Shown here one piece after another: positions 10,550-17,645 of a stretch of 64,000 nucleotides of DNA. Each line of letters starts with the position of its first letter. Position 1 is the first letter of the stretch. The DNA lies in contig JAHABC010000008.1 of assembly GCA_018376535.1 (NCBI GenBank), forward strand, positions 21,243-85,242, read 5' to 3'. Position numbers and translations under genes: made by a program. The notes beneath the pieces were generated by a model that saw nothing but the letters and a program-made list of their open reading frames with translations, made no database searches and was not told where the DNA came from. The stretch is from Ruminococcus sp. GTDB lineage: Bacteria; Bacillota; Clostridia; Oscillospirales; Ruminococcaceae.

Positions 10550-10584
10550 TAACGTATGCTAAATTAAAGGAAGGATTGTTTTTT

Positions 10585-10911
10585 ATGCCATCTAAAGAGA
10601 TATGTCAGTTTTGCGACCAAATTAGAACTATTATAAATGGTAAAAGGTTAGTAGGTTTGCCTACTTATGGAGCAATTGAAGTTCATATTAAGGAATTTTC
10701 TCCAGAACCTTTATATATAGAGGTCAAAAATGGAAACGTATCCATTGAACCTTATGAGTACCACAACAAAGATGCTACTATAACTTTAGATATTCAAACT
10801 CTACACGATATCTATAATAGAAAAATATCTATAAATGATGCTCTTAATAGAAAGCTAATCTTAATTGATGGCGACGCTGAGGTTCTATACTGTTTACAAC
10901 GAAATATTTAA
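10585..10911 (+). CDS. SCP2 sterol-binding-like small protein
   Basis: A 108-aa soluble protein whose C-terminal half (DATITLDIQTLHDIYNRK, then NDALNRKLILIDGD) resembles the SCP2 sterol-carrier fold: a hydrophobic strand, a loop, an amphipathic helix and a gain-of-small-molecule GD turn. In bacteria such small SCP2-like proteins bind lipids or hydrophobic ligands, and the ligand is rarely known. I chose the ATG at 10585, preceded by AAAGGAAGG, over an upstream GTG. It is a single-gene transcript with its own promoter and terminator, divergent from hom. Family assignment is from pattern only; the function is unknown. Confidence 0.65.
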   Translation: MPSKEICQFCDQIRTIINGKRLVGLPTYGAIEVHIKEFSPEPLYIEVKNGNVSIEPYEYHNKDATITLDIQTLHDIYNRKISINDALNRKLILIDGDAEVLYCLQRNI

Positions 10912-10914
10912 ACT

Positions 10915-10949
10915 AAAAAATCATGGAGAGGTTAAATCCATGATTTTTT
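10915..10949 (+). terminator. Intrinsic terminator after the SCP2-like gene
   Basis: Stem AAAAAATCATGGA (10915-10927) with TCCATGATTTTTT (10937-10949) and a 9-base loop, ending in a T run. Confidence 0.88.
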
Positions 10950-10981
10950 ATCATACACTAAGATTTTTTTTAATATTATGT

Positions 10982-11031
10982 AGTAAACTATAATATATGT
11001 AGTTTACTTTTTAAAAAATCTATGATATAAT
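10982..11031 (+). promoter_or_regulatory. Promoter of the VanY-like gene with overlapping inverted repeat
   Basis: TTTACT (11003-11008), a 17-bp spacer and TATAAT (11026-11031). A 9-bp perfect inverted repeat AGTAAACTA / TAGTTTACT (10982-10990 and 11000-11008) covers the -35 element, which is where a repressor would bind. The operator role is inference. Confidence 0.65.
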
Positions 11032-11084
11032 TATATTTGCACAAGGGGATTTCCCTTAAAAATTTATTTTGAAAGGGTTATTAT

Positions 11085-12062
11085 ATGAGCAAAAAACAAG
11101 CAAAGTATAGCGTTCGTATAGATAGAATAGCTATAGTATTAATAGTATTAATAGGTATACCAGTATTAATATCGACAATGTTCAAGTCTTGTTCTAGTGG
11201 AGATACCACTGTAGATAATTCACAAGTAAACTCATCACAAGATGAAAAAGTATCAAACTCATTTAGTTCATTTGAAAGTGCTATTGAAAGGTTAGGTTTT
11301 GTAAAGCGTTCATACTCAATCAACGATATCCACTATGGAGAACTCATACTAGTAAATGGCGAACATGAATATATATTCGATGAAACTAAGCAATCTGATA
11401 TGGTTGAAGTTCCTACCGTAAAGAACGAATTTTATAATACACTAAGTTCTACTATGATGTTAAAGAGTTCTGTTATAGAACCTCTTAACACTATGATGAA
11501 AGACTTCTATTCTGCCAAATCCGATGGTGATATGGTTATATCTAGTGCATATAGAAACAAAGCTGACCAAGATATTATATATTCACAAGCAGTAGATAAC
11601 AACCTATCAGAAAATCAAGCTGGGTTCAGCGATAGCCATACAGGATATTCATTCAACTTAGCAGTACTTCCACAAGATAGTTCTCTTATATCTTTTGAAG
11701 CCGATGAAAACTCATCTTGGCTAGTAGAAAATTGTGCAAAGTATGGGTTTATACAAAGGTATCCAGATGACAAGAAGTCTATAACGGGAATAAGTAACCC
11801 ATCATACTTTAGATACGTTTCACTTCCTCACTCTATGTACATGAAAGAGAACAATCTATGTTTAGAAGAATACATATCCACATTGAACAACTATAAGTTT
11901 GGAGTTAAATCTTTAAGATATACCTACAACGACCAAGAATATATGATATACTTCTATGAGGCATCTAATTCGGATACCGTTGAAGTATACGTTCCAAGCG
12001 ATAAAGAGTATACCATATTTGGTAACAACGTAAACGGATTTATAGTAACAGTTAAACTATAG
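11085..12062 (+). CDS. Membrane-anchored VanY-like protein lacking the zinc ligands
   Basis: A 325-aa protein with an N-terminal membrane segment (about 15-33), a Cys/Ser-rich junction, a Ser/Asn-rich linker and a D,D-carboxypeptidase (VanY) fold. The fold is recognisable from SSAYRN (153-158), WLVENCAKYGFIQRYPDDK (212-230), TGI and FRYV (242-245). VanY enzymes trim D-Ala from peptidoglycan stems using His and Asp in SEHxxGxAxD plus Glu and His in EPWH. Here these positions read S184, N191, N238 and Y241, so all the zinc and catalytic residues appear lost. It is probably a pseudoenzyme that binds peptidoglycan or acts as a regulator. It is monocistronic, with its own promoter and terminator. 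Fold 0.85; loss of activity is inferred from motif alignment. Confidence 0.8.
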   Translation: MSKKQAKYSVRIDRIAIVLIVLIGIPVLISTMFKSCSSGDTTVDNSQVNSSQDEKVSNSFSSFESAIERLGFVKRSYSINDIHYGELILVNGEHEYIFDETKQSDMVEVPTVKNEFYNTLSSTMMLKSSVIEPLNTMMKDFYSAKSDGDMVISSAYRNKADQDIIYSQAVDNNLSENQAGFSDSHTGYSFNLAVLPQDSSLISFEADENSSWLVENCAKYGFIQRYPDDKKSITGISNPSYFRYVSLPHSMYMKENNLCLEEYISTLNNYKFGVKSLRYTYNDQEYMIYFYEASNSDTVEVYVPSDKEYTIFGNNVNGFIVTVKL

Positions 12063-12068
12063 TACTTT

Positions 12069-12098
12069 AAGATGTATCTTTTTAGATACATCTTTTTT
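12069..12098 (+). terminator. Intrinsic terminator after the VanY-like gene
   Basis: Stem AAGATGTATCT (12069-12079) with AGATACATCTT (12084-12094), a 4-base loop and a T run. Confidence 0.88.
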
Positions 12099-12104
12099 AT
12101 ATGC

Positions 12105-12138
12105 AAAAAGAACGCCTTATTTCTAAGACGTTCTTTTT
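12105..12138 (-). terminator. Terminator of glnN (bidirectional hairpin)
   Basis: AAAAAGAACG (12105-12114) pairs with CGTTCTTTTT (12129-12138), with an inner CTTA/TAAG extension. A/T tracts on both flanks let it work in either direction. It lies 26 bp past the glnN stop. Confidence 0.8.
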
Positions 12139-12163
12139 AGATTACACATATAACACTATATAA

Positions 12164-14281
12164 TTAGATATTGAATAGTAGCTTAGAATATGTTGGGAAT
12201 GGCCATACCTTATCGGAAACTATAGTTTCAAGTTCATCGGCAACGGCTCTTAAAGATTGCATATTAGCAAACACTTCATCACGATAGTATCTAGCATAAG
12301 AGTAAACAGTTTCCTCATGGTTAGATGCGTCACAAAGTTTACATTCAAGGTCTTTAACTTGAGTGTCTAGGCTAGATGTTAAGCAAGATAACTTCTTAGC
12401 TAATTCTTCTTCAACGCCACCCTCAAGACCTATAGCCTTCTTAGATGCTACAACATCGCAGATTTGCTTAGTATATGACATACAAGCAGGTAAGATTTGT
12501 TTATTAACCATATCTACCATAGTTAAAGCCTCAATGTTGATAACCTTAGAATAGTTTTCAAGTAAGATTTCTTGTCTAGCTTGAATTTCAGTCTTAGTAT
12601 AAACCTTGAACTTTTCAAACATAGCAACGTTCTTTTCGTCTGTGTAGTGAGGTAGACAATCTACAGTAGAAACGTAGTTAGGAAGATGTCTAACGTTTAC
12701 AGCCTCATCAACCCACTCATCAGAGTAGCCGTTACCATTAAAGATAATTCTCTTGTGTTCCTTAATAGTTTTAACTAGAAGGTCGTTAAGAACGGTATCG
12801 AAAGTACCATTTTCCTTAGCAGGTTCAAGGATATCAGCGAATTGAGAAAGTTCTTCAGCAACGATAGTGTTCAACATAACGTTAGTACAAGAGATAGAAT
12901 CAGCAGAACCTAACATTCTAAATTCGAACTTGTTACCAGTGAAAGCAAAAGGAGAAGTTCTGTTTCTGTCAGTAGTATCCTTTTTGAAGTTTGGAAGTGC
13001 ATCTACATCGATAACAAATTGAATATCCTTAGATTTAACCTTAGTACCATTTTCAATAGCATCTAGAACTTCTTGAAGTTCGTCGCCTATAAACATGGAA
13101 ATGATTGCAGGTGGAGCTTCATTAGCACCAAGTCTATGGTCGTTACCAGCACTAGCAGCGGAAATTCTTAGTAAGTCAGAATACTCATCTACACCCTTAA
13201 TGATTGCACATAGGAATGTTAAAAATTGAGTATTTTCCAATGGATTAGATGATGGGTCTAATAAGTTTTTACCATCGTTAGATGAGATAGACCAGTTGTT
13301 ATGTTTACCAGAACCATTTACTCCAGCATATGGCTTTTCGTGTAGTAGACAAACTAGACCATGCTTTATAGCGATTTTCTTCATAATCTCCATAGTCAAT
13401 TGGTTTTGGTCTGCTGCAATATTAGATGTAGTAAATACAGGAGCTAACTCATGTTGAGCAGGAGCAACTTCATTATGTTTAGTTTTAGCGAAAACGCCAA
13501 GTTTCCAAAGTTCTTTGTCAAGGTCTTTCATGAAGTCGGAAACTCTTTGTTTGATGTTACCAAAGTAATGGTCTTCTAGTTCTTGACCTTTAGGAGCTTT
13601 AGCACCAAATAGAGTTCTACCAGTCATGATTAAATCTTCACGTTGGTCATATAAAGACTTATCTACTAGGAAGTATTCTTGTTCAGGGCCGACAGTAGTA
13701 GTAACTCTAGTAGCCTTAGTATTGCCGAATAGTCTTAAAATTCTTAGAGCCTGTTGGCTAATTACTTCCATAGAACGTAATAGAGGTGTTTTCTTATCAA
13801 GAATTTCACCAGTATAAGAACAAAAAGCAGTTGGAATATATAAAGAACCATCTTTAACGAAGCAGTTAGAAGTAGGGTCCCAAGCAGTATAGCCTCTAGC
13901 CTCAAAAGTTGCTCTTAAACCACCAGATGGGAAAGATGAGGCATCTGGTTCACCCTTGATAAGTTCCTTACCAGAAAACTCTAAAATAATGCTACCATTT
14001 GGAGTTGGTGAAATAAAAGAGTCATGTTTTTCAGCAGTAATACCAGTCATAGGTTGGAACCAATGTGTATAGTGAGTAGCACCTTTTTCTATAGCCCAAT
14101 CCTTCATAGCATTAGCGACTACATCAGCAACATCTGGGTCTAGTGGAACACCTAAGGCTTTAGTTTTAGCTACAGCCTTGTAAACTCCCTTAGGAAGTCT
14201 AGCTTTCATAACATCATCATTAAAGACATCACAACCGAAGAAATCGGCAACAGTTTCAACACATTTAGTTTCTTGTGACAT
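12164..14281 (-). CDS. glnN: Type III glutamine synthetase (GSIII)
   Basis: Condenses ammonia and glutamate to glutamine with ATP in the cytoplasm. At 705 aa it has the size of the long GSIII class found in Bacteroides and many anaerobic clostridia, not the roughly 440-aa GlnA. Class signatures seen are YTHWFQPMTG (71-80), SSFPSGGLRATFEARGYTAW (115-134), GPEQEYF (198-204, metal-binding Glu), HNEVAPAQHE (269-278) and NGSGKHNNW (322-330). The ATG follows AAGGAGG with 9-bp spacing. A consensus promoter and a two-hairpin plus terminator leader precede it, pointing to antitermination control by an ANTAR-domain regulator, presumably nitrogen-responsive. No regulator gene is in the window. Confidence 0.97.
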   Translation of the reverse strand: MSQETKCVETVADFFGCDVFNDDVMKARLPKGVYKAVAKTKALGVPLDPDVADVVANAMKDWAIEKGATHYTHWFQPMTGITAEKHDSFISPTPNGSIILEFSGKELIKGEPDASSFPSGGLRATFEARGYTAWDPTSNCFVKDGSLYIPTAFCSYTGEILDKKTPLLRSMEVISQQALRILRLFGNTKATRVTTTVGPEQEYFLVDKSLYDQREDLIMTGRTLFGAKAPKGQELEDHYFGNIKQRVSDFMKDLDKELWKLGVFAKTKHNEVAPAQHELAPVFTTSNIAADQNQLTMEIMKKIAIKHGLVCLLHEKPYAGVNGSGKHNNWSISSNDGKNLLDPSSNPLENTQFLTFLCAIIKGVDEYSDLLRISAASAGNDHRLGANEAPPAIISMFIGDELQEVLDAIENGTKVKSKDIQFVIDVDALPNFKKDTTDRNRTSPFAFTGNKFEFRMLGSADSISCTNVMLNTIVAEELSQFADILEPAKENGTFDTVLNDLLVKTIKEHKRIIFNGNGYSDEWVDEAVNVRHLPNYVSTVDCLPHYTDEKNVAMFEKFKVYTKTEIQARQEILLENYSKVINIEALTMVDMVNKQILPACMSYTKQICDVVASKKAIGLEGGVEEELAKKLSCLTSSLDTQVKDLECKLCDASNHEETVYSYARYYRDEVFANMQSLRAVADELETIVSDKVWPFPTYSKLLFNI

Positions 14282-14297
14282 AGTAATAATCCTCCTT

Positions 14298-14414
14298 AAA
14301 AATAAAAAAGCATTTCGATTTTAGGACAGCAATACATTAAAAAATCCCAACAATCGAAACGCCATTGTTTCAATATAATAATCATTTTAAGTTTAATCAG
14401 TAACTTCTGATTAC
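14298..14414 (-). promoter_or_regulatory. Candidate ANTAR-type antitermination leader of glnN
   Basis: In transcript order the minus strand gives three elements. P1 is AATCAG-AAGTTA-CTGATT (14395-14412). P2 is GAAAC-AATGGC-GTTTC (14356-14371, extendable to 7 bp), whose six-base loop has A at position 1 and G at position 4. The terminator has arms GCGTTTCGATT and AATCGAAATGC (14310-14362) followed by a T-rich run (14298-14309). The 3' strand of P2 is also the 5' arm of the terminator, so the two cannot form together. This is the layout of ANTAR-protein RNA targets (A1/G4 hexaloops). P1 is imperfect, with G at position 3. The RBS lies directly after the T run. Confidence 0.72.
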
Positions 14415-14420
14415 AGTGAT

Positions 14421-14449
14421 ATTATATCATTAAAAATTTAATTTGTCAA
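14421..14449 (-). promoter_or_regulatory. Consensus sigma-A promoter of glnN
   Basis: A perfect TTGACA (14444-14449), a 17-bp spacer and a perfect TATAAT (14421-14426) on the minus strand. The transcript would start near 14414, exactly at the first hairpin of the leader. Confidence 0.92.
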
Positions 14450-14504
14450 GAGTATTTTTAAAAAAATTAAGTTAAAAATCAAAATTATGGATTATAACAA
14501 TAAA

Positions 14505-15101
14505 TCAACTTAAAAAAGCGTTAGTTTGTAGACTTTCAACTAAAGTATTAACATTATGGGTTTGCATTAAAGATGACATTACGCATACGCCATCTGCACC
14601 ACGCTTAATAGTCTGCATAGCATTATTAGGAGATATTCCACCTATAGCATATACTGGAATATTTACGCTACTACAAACTTTTTCAAGATATTCTAAACCT
14701 CTAGGGGCAAGATTTTTTTTGCAATCGGTAGCAAAAATATGTCCCGTGATTAGTCTAGTAGCACCCATCTTACTAGATGTAATAGCCTCATCTACAGAGT
14801 GTACCGATACACTTACGTTTTTAAAGTCGCTTAGAGCATCACAATTAGATAAGAAATCCTTATACGATAGATGGATATTCTTGCAGTTTAAAGTTTTAGC
14901 GACATCTATATATTTTACTATATAGATATCGCAATTATTACAAACTTTCAAAACTTTTTTGGCTAAAGAGGTATACTCCTCTTGAGATAAATCTTTCTCT
15001 CTAAGATATATACTCTCCACGCCACTATTAGATATACTTTCTAACCTAGATAAAAAATCATCATGACAGAGTTTTCTATTACTTATAGATATTATTTTCA
15101 T
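14505..15101 (-). CDS. thiE: Thiamine-phosphate synthase (ThiE/TenI family)
   Basis: A (beta/alpha)8-barrel of 198 aa, last gene of thiS-thiG-thiH-thiE. ThiE joins the hydroxymethylpyrimidine and thiazole phosphates to thiamine phosphate. Visible are YLREKDL (32-38), IHLS (76-79), GHIFATDCKKNLAPRGL (120-136) and the phosphate-binding VYAIGGI (150-156) and GVCVMSS (171-177). The canonical HLGQxD stretch is changed to HLSYKD, so the TenI aminohydrolase/tautomerase subgroup is an alternative. The operon position, with no other ThiE candidate in the window, favours a role in the thiazole branch either way. Confidence 0.8.
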   Translation of the reverse strand: MKIISISNRKLCHDDFLSRLESISNSGVESIYLREKDLSQEEYTSLAKKVLKVCNNCDIYIVKYIDVAKTLNCKNIHLSYKDFLSNCDALSDFKNVSVSVHSVDEAITSSKMGATRLITGHIFATDCKKNLAPRGLEYLEKVCSSVNIPVYAIGGISPNNAMQTIKRGADGVCVMSSLMQTHNVNTLVESLQTNAFLS

Positions 15102-15122
15102 GAATATAAATCCTTATATATA

Positions 15123-16280
15123 TTAGTTAGTTCTAATATAGTCAGTGAATACTGGCTGTAAACCGTGACTTACTATAGCTTGATATACTTCATCAACAGA
15201 ACGAGGGTCGGAAATTTCAAACTGTTCGTCACCCTCAGCACTTTCGCCGTGACCTCCTACCGATACCTTAACACCTGCCGATATCTTAGTAGCACAAAGA
15301 CCTACGACATTATCTCTAAAGCCGTCACGCTCACGAGTGGATATTGTTATACCAGCAAATGGCATAAAGATTCTGTAAGCCAACATAATCTGTAGGAGTT
15401 GTTTTTCATGGACATCATTAGAGTTGTTATTAGCATTATTCTTGTAAGGTCTTAAACGTGGAAATGAAAAAGATATCTCTGCATGAGGATACTTTTTCTG
15501 TATCAACATAGCATGAACACCAGCTGAAAAGGCATCTTTTCTAAAGTCGCTAAGACCTAGCAAAGCACCAAAAGATACTCCACGCATACCACCAAGTATG
15601 GCCCTTTCGTGAGCGTTTACTCTATATGGATAGCATCTTTTAGCACCACTTAGATGTACTTGTTCATATCTAACGGGGTCGTAAGTTTCTTGATATACAC
15701 ATACAAAGTCTGCACCACACTCTTGTAGATACTTATACTCATCAACGTTTAATGGATACACTTCTATACTTATAGAAGTAAAATACTTTTTAGCAATCTT
15801 AACGGCTTCCCCAATGTAATCAACGTCGGACTTATGACGACATTCACCAGTCAATAGCAAGATATCTCTAAGACCAGTACTAGCAATATTTTGCATTTCA
15901 AGGTCAATCTGTTCAAGGGATAGCATACCCCTTTTAATTCTGTTTTTGCAGTTCAAACCACAATAGACGCATTCATTTTCGCAGTAGTTGGCAATGTACA
16001 ACGGAGTAAACATAGTAACGGTATTTCCGAAGTGCTTAGCAGTTTCCTTTTTAGAACGTTGAGCCAATAGTTCAATCATATCTGTAGCTACTGGGGATAG
16101 TAATGCACCAAAGTCATCAAGGTCAAGAACGTCTTTGCTAAGAGCCTTTAAAACGTCCTCTTTAGTATACTTGTTATAATCGTACTTGCCAGTAAGTTCA
16201 AGGATAGTATCCATAATATCGGACTGTATAATATCCATGCCCTCTTGATATTCCATGTGATTAGTCTTTTCTCTTTTCAT
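15123..16280 (-). CDS. thiH: 2-iminoacetate synthase, radical SAM (ThiH)
   Basis: Cleaves tyrosine with S-adenosylmethionine to dehydroglycine and p-cresol, supplying the C2-N unit of the thiamine thiazole ring. This oxygen-sensitive route replaces ThiO in anaerobes. The 385-aa protein carries the [4Fe-4S] motif CENECVYC (Cys 100, 104 and 107). I chose the ATG at 16280 because AAGGTGG sits 8 bp before it. A GTG at 16292 would abut the thiG stop and overlap that ribosome site. It lies 13 bp after thiG and is clearly co-transcribed with it. No thiF adenylyltransferase is in the operon. Confidence 0.95.
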   Translation of the reverse strand: MKREKTNHMEYQEGMDIIQSDIMDTILELTGKYDYNKYTKEDVLKALSKDVLDLDDFGALLSPVATDMIELLAQRSKKETAKHFGNTVTMFTPLYIANYCENECVYCGLNCKNRIKRGMLSLEQIDLEMQNIASTGLRDILLLTGECRHKSDVDYIGEAVKIAKKYFTSISIEVYPLNVDEYKYLQECGADFVCVYQETYDPVRYEQVHLSGAKRCYPYRVNAHERAILGGMRGVSFGALLGLSDFRKDAFSAGVHAMLIQKKYPHAEISFSFPRLRPYKNNANNNSNDVHEKQLLQIMLAYRIFMPFAGITISTRERDGFRDNVVGLCATKISAGVKVSVGGHGESAEGDEQFEISDPRSVDEVYQAIVSHGLQPVFTDYIRTN

Positions 16281-16293
16281 ATCAAGCACCACC

Positions 16294-17067
16294 TTAGCGA
16301 ATAAAATCCGTTAATGGACTAGATGCCTCAGCAGTTTCAAGAACTCTACCAGTACCAGATAGATAAGCCAATCTACCACTTTGAACTGCTAATGCGAACG
16401 CTTTAGCCATCATACCAATATTACCAGCAGTAGCAACGGCAGTATTGCACATAACGGCACTAGCACCCATTTCCATGCATTCACACGCTTGTGATGGCTT
16501 TCCAATACCTGCATCCACTATTATAGGAAGGTCTATCTCATTAATTAATATTTTAATGATATCCTTATTAGCAAGACCTCTATTGCTACCAATAGGAGAT
16601 GCTAAAGGCATAACGGCAGATGCTCCAGCATTTTGCAAATCTCTAGCTACGTTCAAGTCTGGCATCATGTAAGGAAGTACAGTAAAACCTTCCTTAGCAA
16701 GGACTTCAGTAGCCTTAATAGTTTCGTAGTTGTTAGGTAGTAGATACTTAGTATCTGTCATTATTTCTATCTTAACCATATCGCCACAACCTAGTTCTTT
16801 AGATAGACGTGCAATTCTAATAGCCTCCTCAGCGTTTCTAGCACCAGAAGTATTAGGTAATAGAGTAACATTTTTAGGGATATAGTCTAATATACTTTCA
16901 GTATCTTTAGAGTTAGCACGTCTAAGAGCCAAAGTAACGATATCCACATTAGCATTTTCCACAACCTGTTTAATTAAGTTTAAAGAGAACTTACCTGAAC
17001 CCAAAATAAATCTTGAGTTAAACTCATGATTTCCTAAGACCAACTTATCATCATTAATATTAAACAT
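16294..17067 (-). CDS. thiG: Thiazole synthase
   Basis: Builds the thiazole phosphate ring from 1-deoxy-xylulose 5-phosphate, dehydroglycine and ThiS thiocarboxylate. It is a 257-aa TIM barrel. Family features are RFILGSGKF near the N-terminus, LPNTSGARNAEEA, the Schiff-base lysine in VKIE (about residue 99), MPLASPIGSNRG and the phosphate-binding VDAGIGKPSQA / GASAVMCNTAVA. The ATG at 17067 follows AAAGGA at a good distance. An in-frame TTG three codons earlier is less likely. It lies between thiS and thiH and works as a complex with both. Confidence 0.96.
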   Translation of the reverse strand: MFNINDDKLVLGNHEFNSRFILGSGKFSLNLIKQVVENANVDIVTLALRRANSKDTESILDYIPKNVTLLPNTSGARNAEEAIRIARLSKELGCGDMVKIEIMTDTKYLLPNNYETIKATEVLAKEGFTVLPYMMPDLNVARDLQNAGASAVMPLASPIGSNRGLANKDIIKILINEIDLPIIVDAGIGKPSQACECMEMGASAVMCNTAVATAGNIGMMAKAFALAVQSGRLAYLSGTGRVLETAEASSPLTDFIR

Positions 17068-17121
17068 ATAAAACAAATCCTTTCAAAAATATAGTTATAG
17101 AGTTTATACACGCATAGCACG

Positions 17122-17316
17122 TTAGCCACCACCAACGAATCTAACTACTTCTATAGTATCCTCATCGTACAATAGAGTTTCCGAAAAGGTTGCTTTTGGA
17201 ATAATATCGCCATTGCGTTCTACTGCGACCTTAGAAAAGTCATAACCATTAGCAGTTAAGAACTCCTTAACGGTAGTAGGATTTTGTAACTTAAAAGTTT
17301 CGCCATTAACGACCAT
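17122..17316 (-). CDS. thiS: Sulfur carrier protein ThiS
   Basis: A 64-aa ubiquitin-like (beta-grasp) carrier. Its C-terminal Gly-Gly is adenylated and turned into the thiocarboxylate that gives sulfur to ThiG. The sequence starts MVVNGE, has the VKEFL helix and ends FVGGG, one glycine more than the usual GG end. The ATG follows AAGGAGGT. First gene of the thiazole operon. The activating enzyme ThiF is not next to it. Confidence 0.94.
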   Translation of the reverse strand: MVVNGETFKLQNPTTVKEFLTANGYDFSKVAVERNGDIIPKATFSETLLYDEDTIEVVRFVGGG

Positions 17317-17366
17317 GTTAAGACCTCCTTTCTAATTAGCAAAAATTAACAGTAAAATATATAGAA

Positions 17367-17397
17367 ATAGGGCTACACCCGTAGTGGTGTACCCTAT
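17367..17397 (-). other. Leader hairpin upstream of thiS, possible attenuator
   Basis: A near-perfect 12-13-bp stem joins ATAGGG.ACACC and its complement around a short loop. On the minus strand it is followed by TTTCTATATATTTT, a weak T tract. It lies between the thiS promoter and the thiS RBS. I cannot find the CUGAGA and ACC-GAACCUG blocks of a TPP riboswitch in this leader. Confidence 0.55.
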
Positions 17398-17417
17398 CCA
17401 AACCATATTATGATTAT

Positions 17418-17446
17418 ATTTTAGCACAAACTTAATACTTTGTCAA
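17418..17446 (-). promoter_or_regulatory. Sigma-A promoter of thiSGHE
   Basis: TTGACA (17441-17446), a 17-bp spacer and TAAAAT (17418-17423) on the minus strand. Confidence 0.85.
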
Positions 17447-17475
17447 TACGCATAGGAAATATTTCTAAAAAGGCA

Positions 17476-17504
17476 TTGAAAAAATCGCCAAAATGTGATA
17501 CAAT
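17476..17504 (+). promoter_or_regulatory. Promoter-like site of a very short transcript
   Basis: TTGAAA (17476-17481), a 17-bp spacer and TACAAT (17499-17504) on the plus strand. The next feature is a strong hairpin only about 10 bp past the expected start. Confidence 0.6.
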
Positions 17505-17517
17505 AGTTATACTGTTA

Positions 17518-17549
17518 AAAGAGGGTATCCTTTTTAAGATACTCTCTTT
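17518..17549 (+). terminator. 12-bp hairpin between two promoters upstream of the ABC ATPase gene
   Basis: AAAGAGGGTATC pairs with GATACTCTCTTT around an 8-base loop. The T-rich flank (TTTCTTAAATAT) is only moderate. It either ends a tiny RNA starting near 17511 or insulates the next promoter (17568-17596). The 17317-17645 gap holds only this, the thi leader and the two promoters; I see no protein gene in it. Confidence 0.6.
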
Positions 17550-17567
17550 CTTAAATATAATTAGGTA

Positions 17568-17596
17568 TTGACATTTAAAACTTTATGATATATAAT
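17568..17596 (+). promoter_or_regulatory. Consensus promoter of the ABC ATPase gene
   Basis: TTGACA (17568-17573), a 17-bp spacer and TATAAT (17591-17596): a full sigma-A consensus. Confidence 0.9.
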
Positions 17597-17612
17597 TATT
17601 TAAAAGTGAAAA

Positions 17613-17627
17613 TGAAAATCAATTTCA
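17613..17627 (+). promoter_or_regulatory. Fur-family (Fur/Zur/PerR) box
   Basis: TGAAAATCAATTTCA fits the 7-1-7 inverted-repeat plan of Fur-type boxes (TGAtAATnATTaTCA), with 6 of 7 arm positions symmetric. It covers the region just after the transcript start of the ABC ATPase gene, the usual place for metal-dependent repression. Confidence 0.65.
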
Positions 17628-17645
17628 ATTTGAGGTGCGTATATT

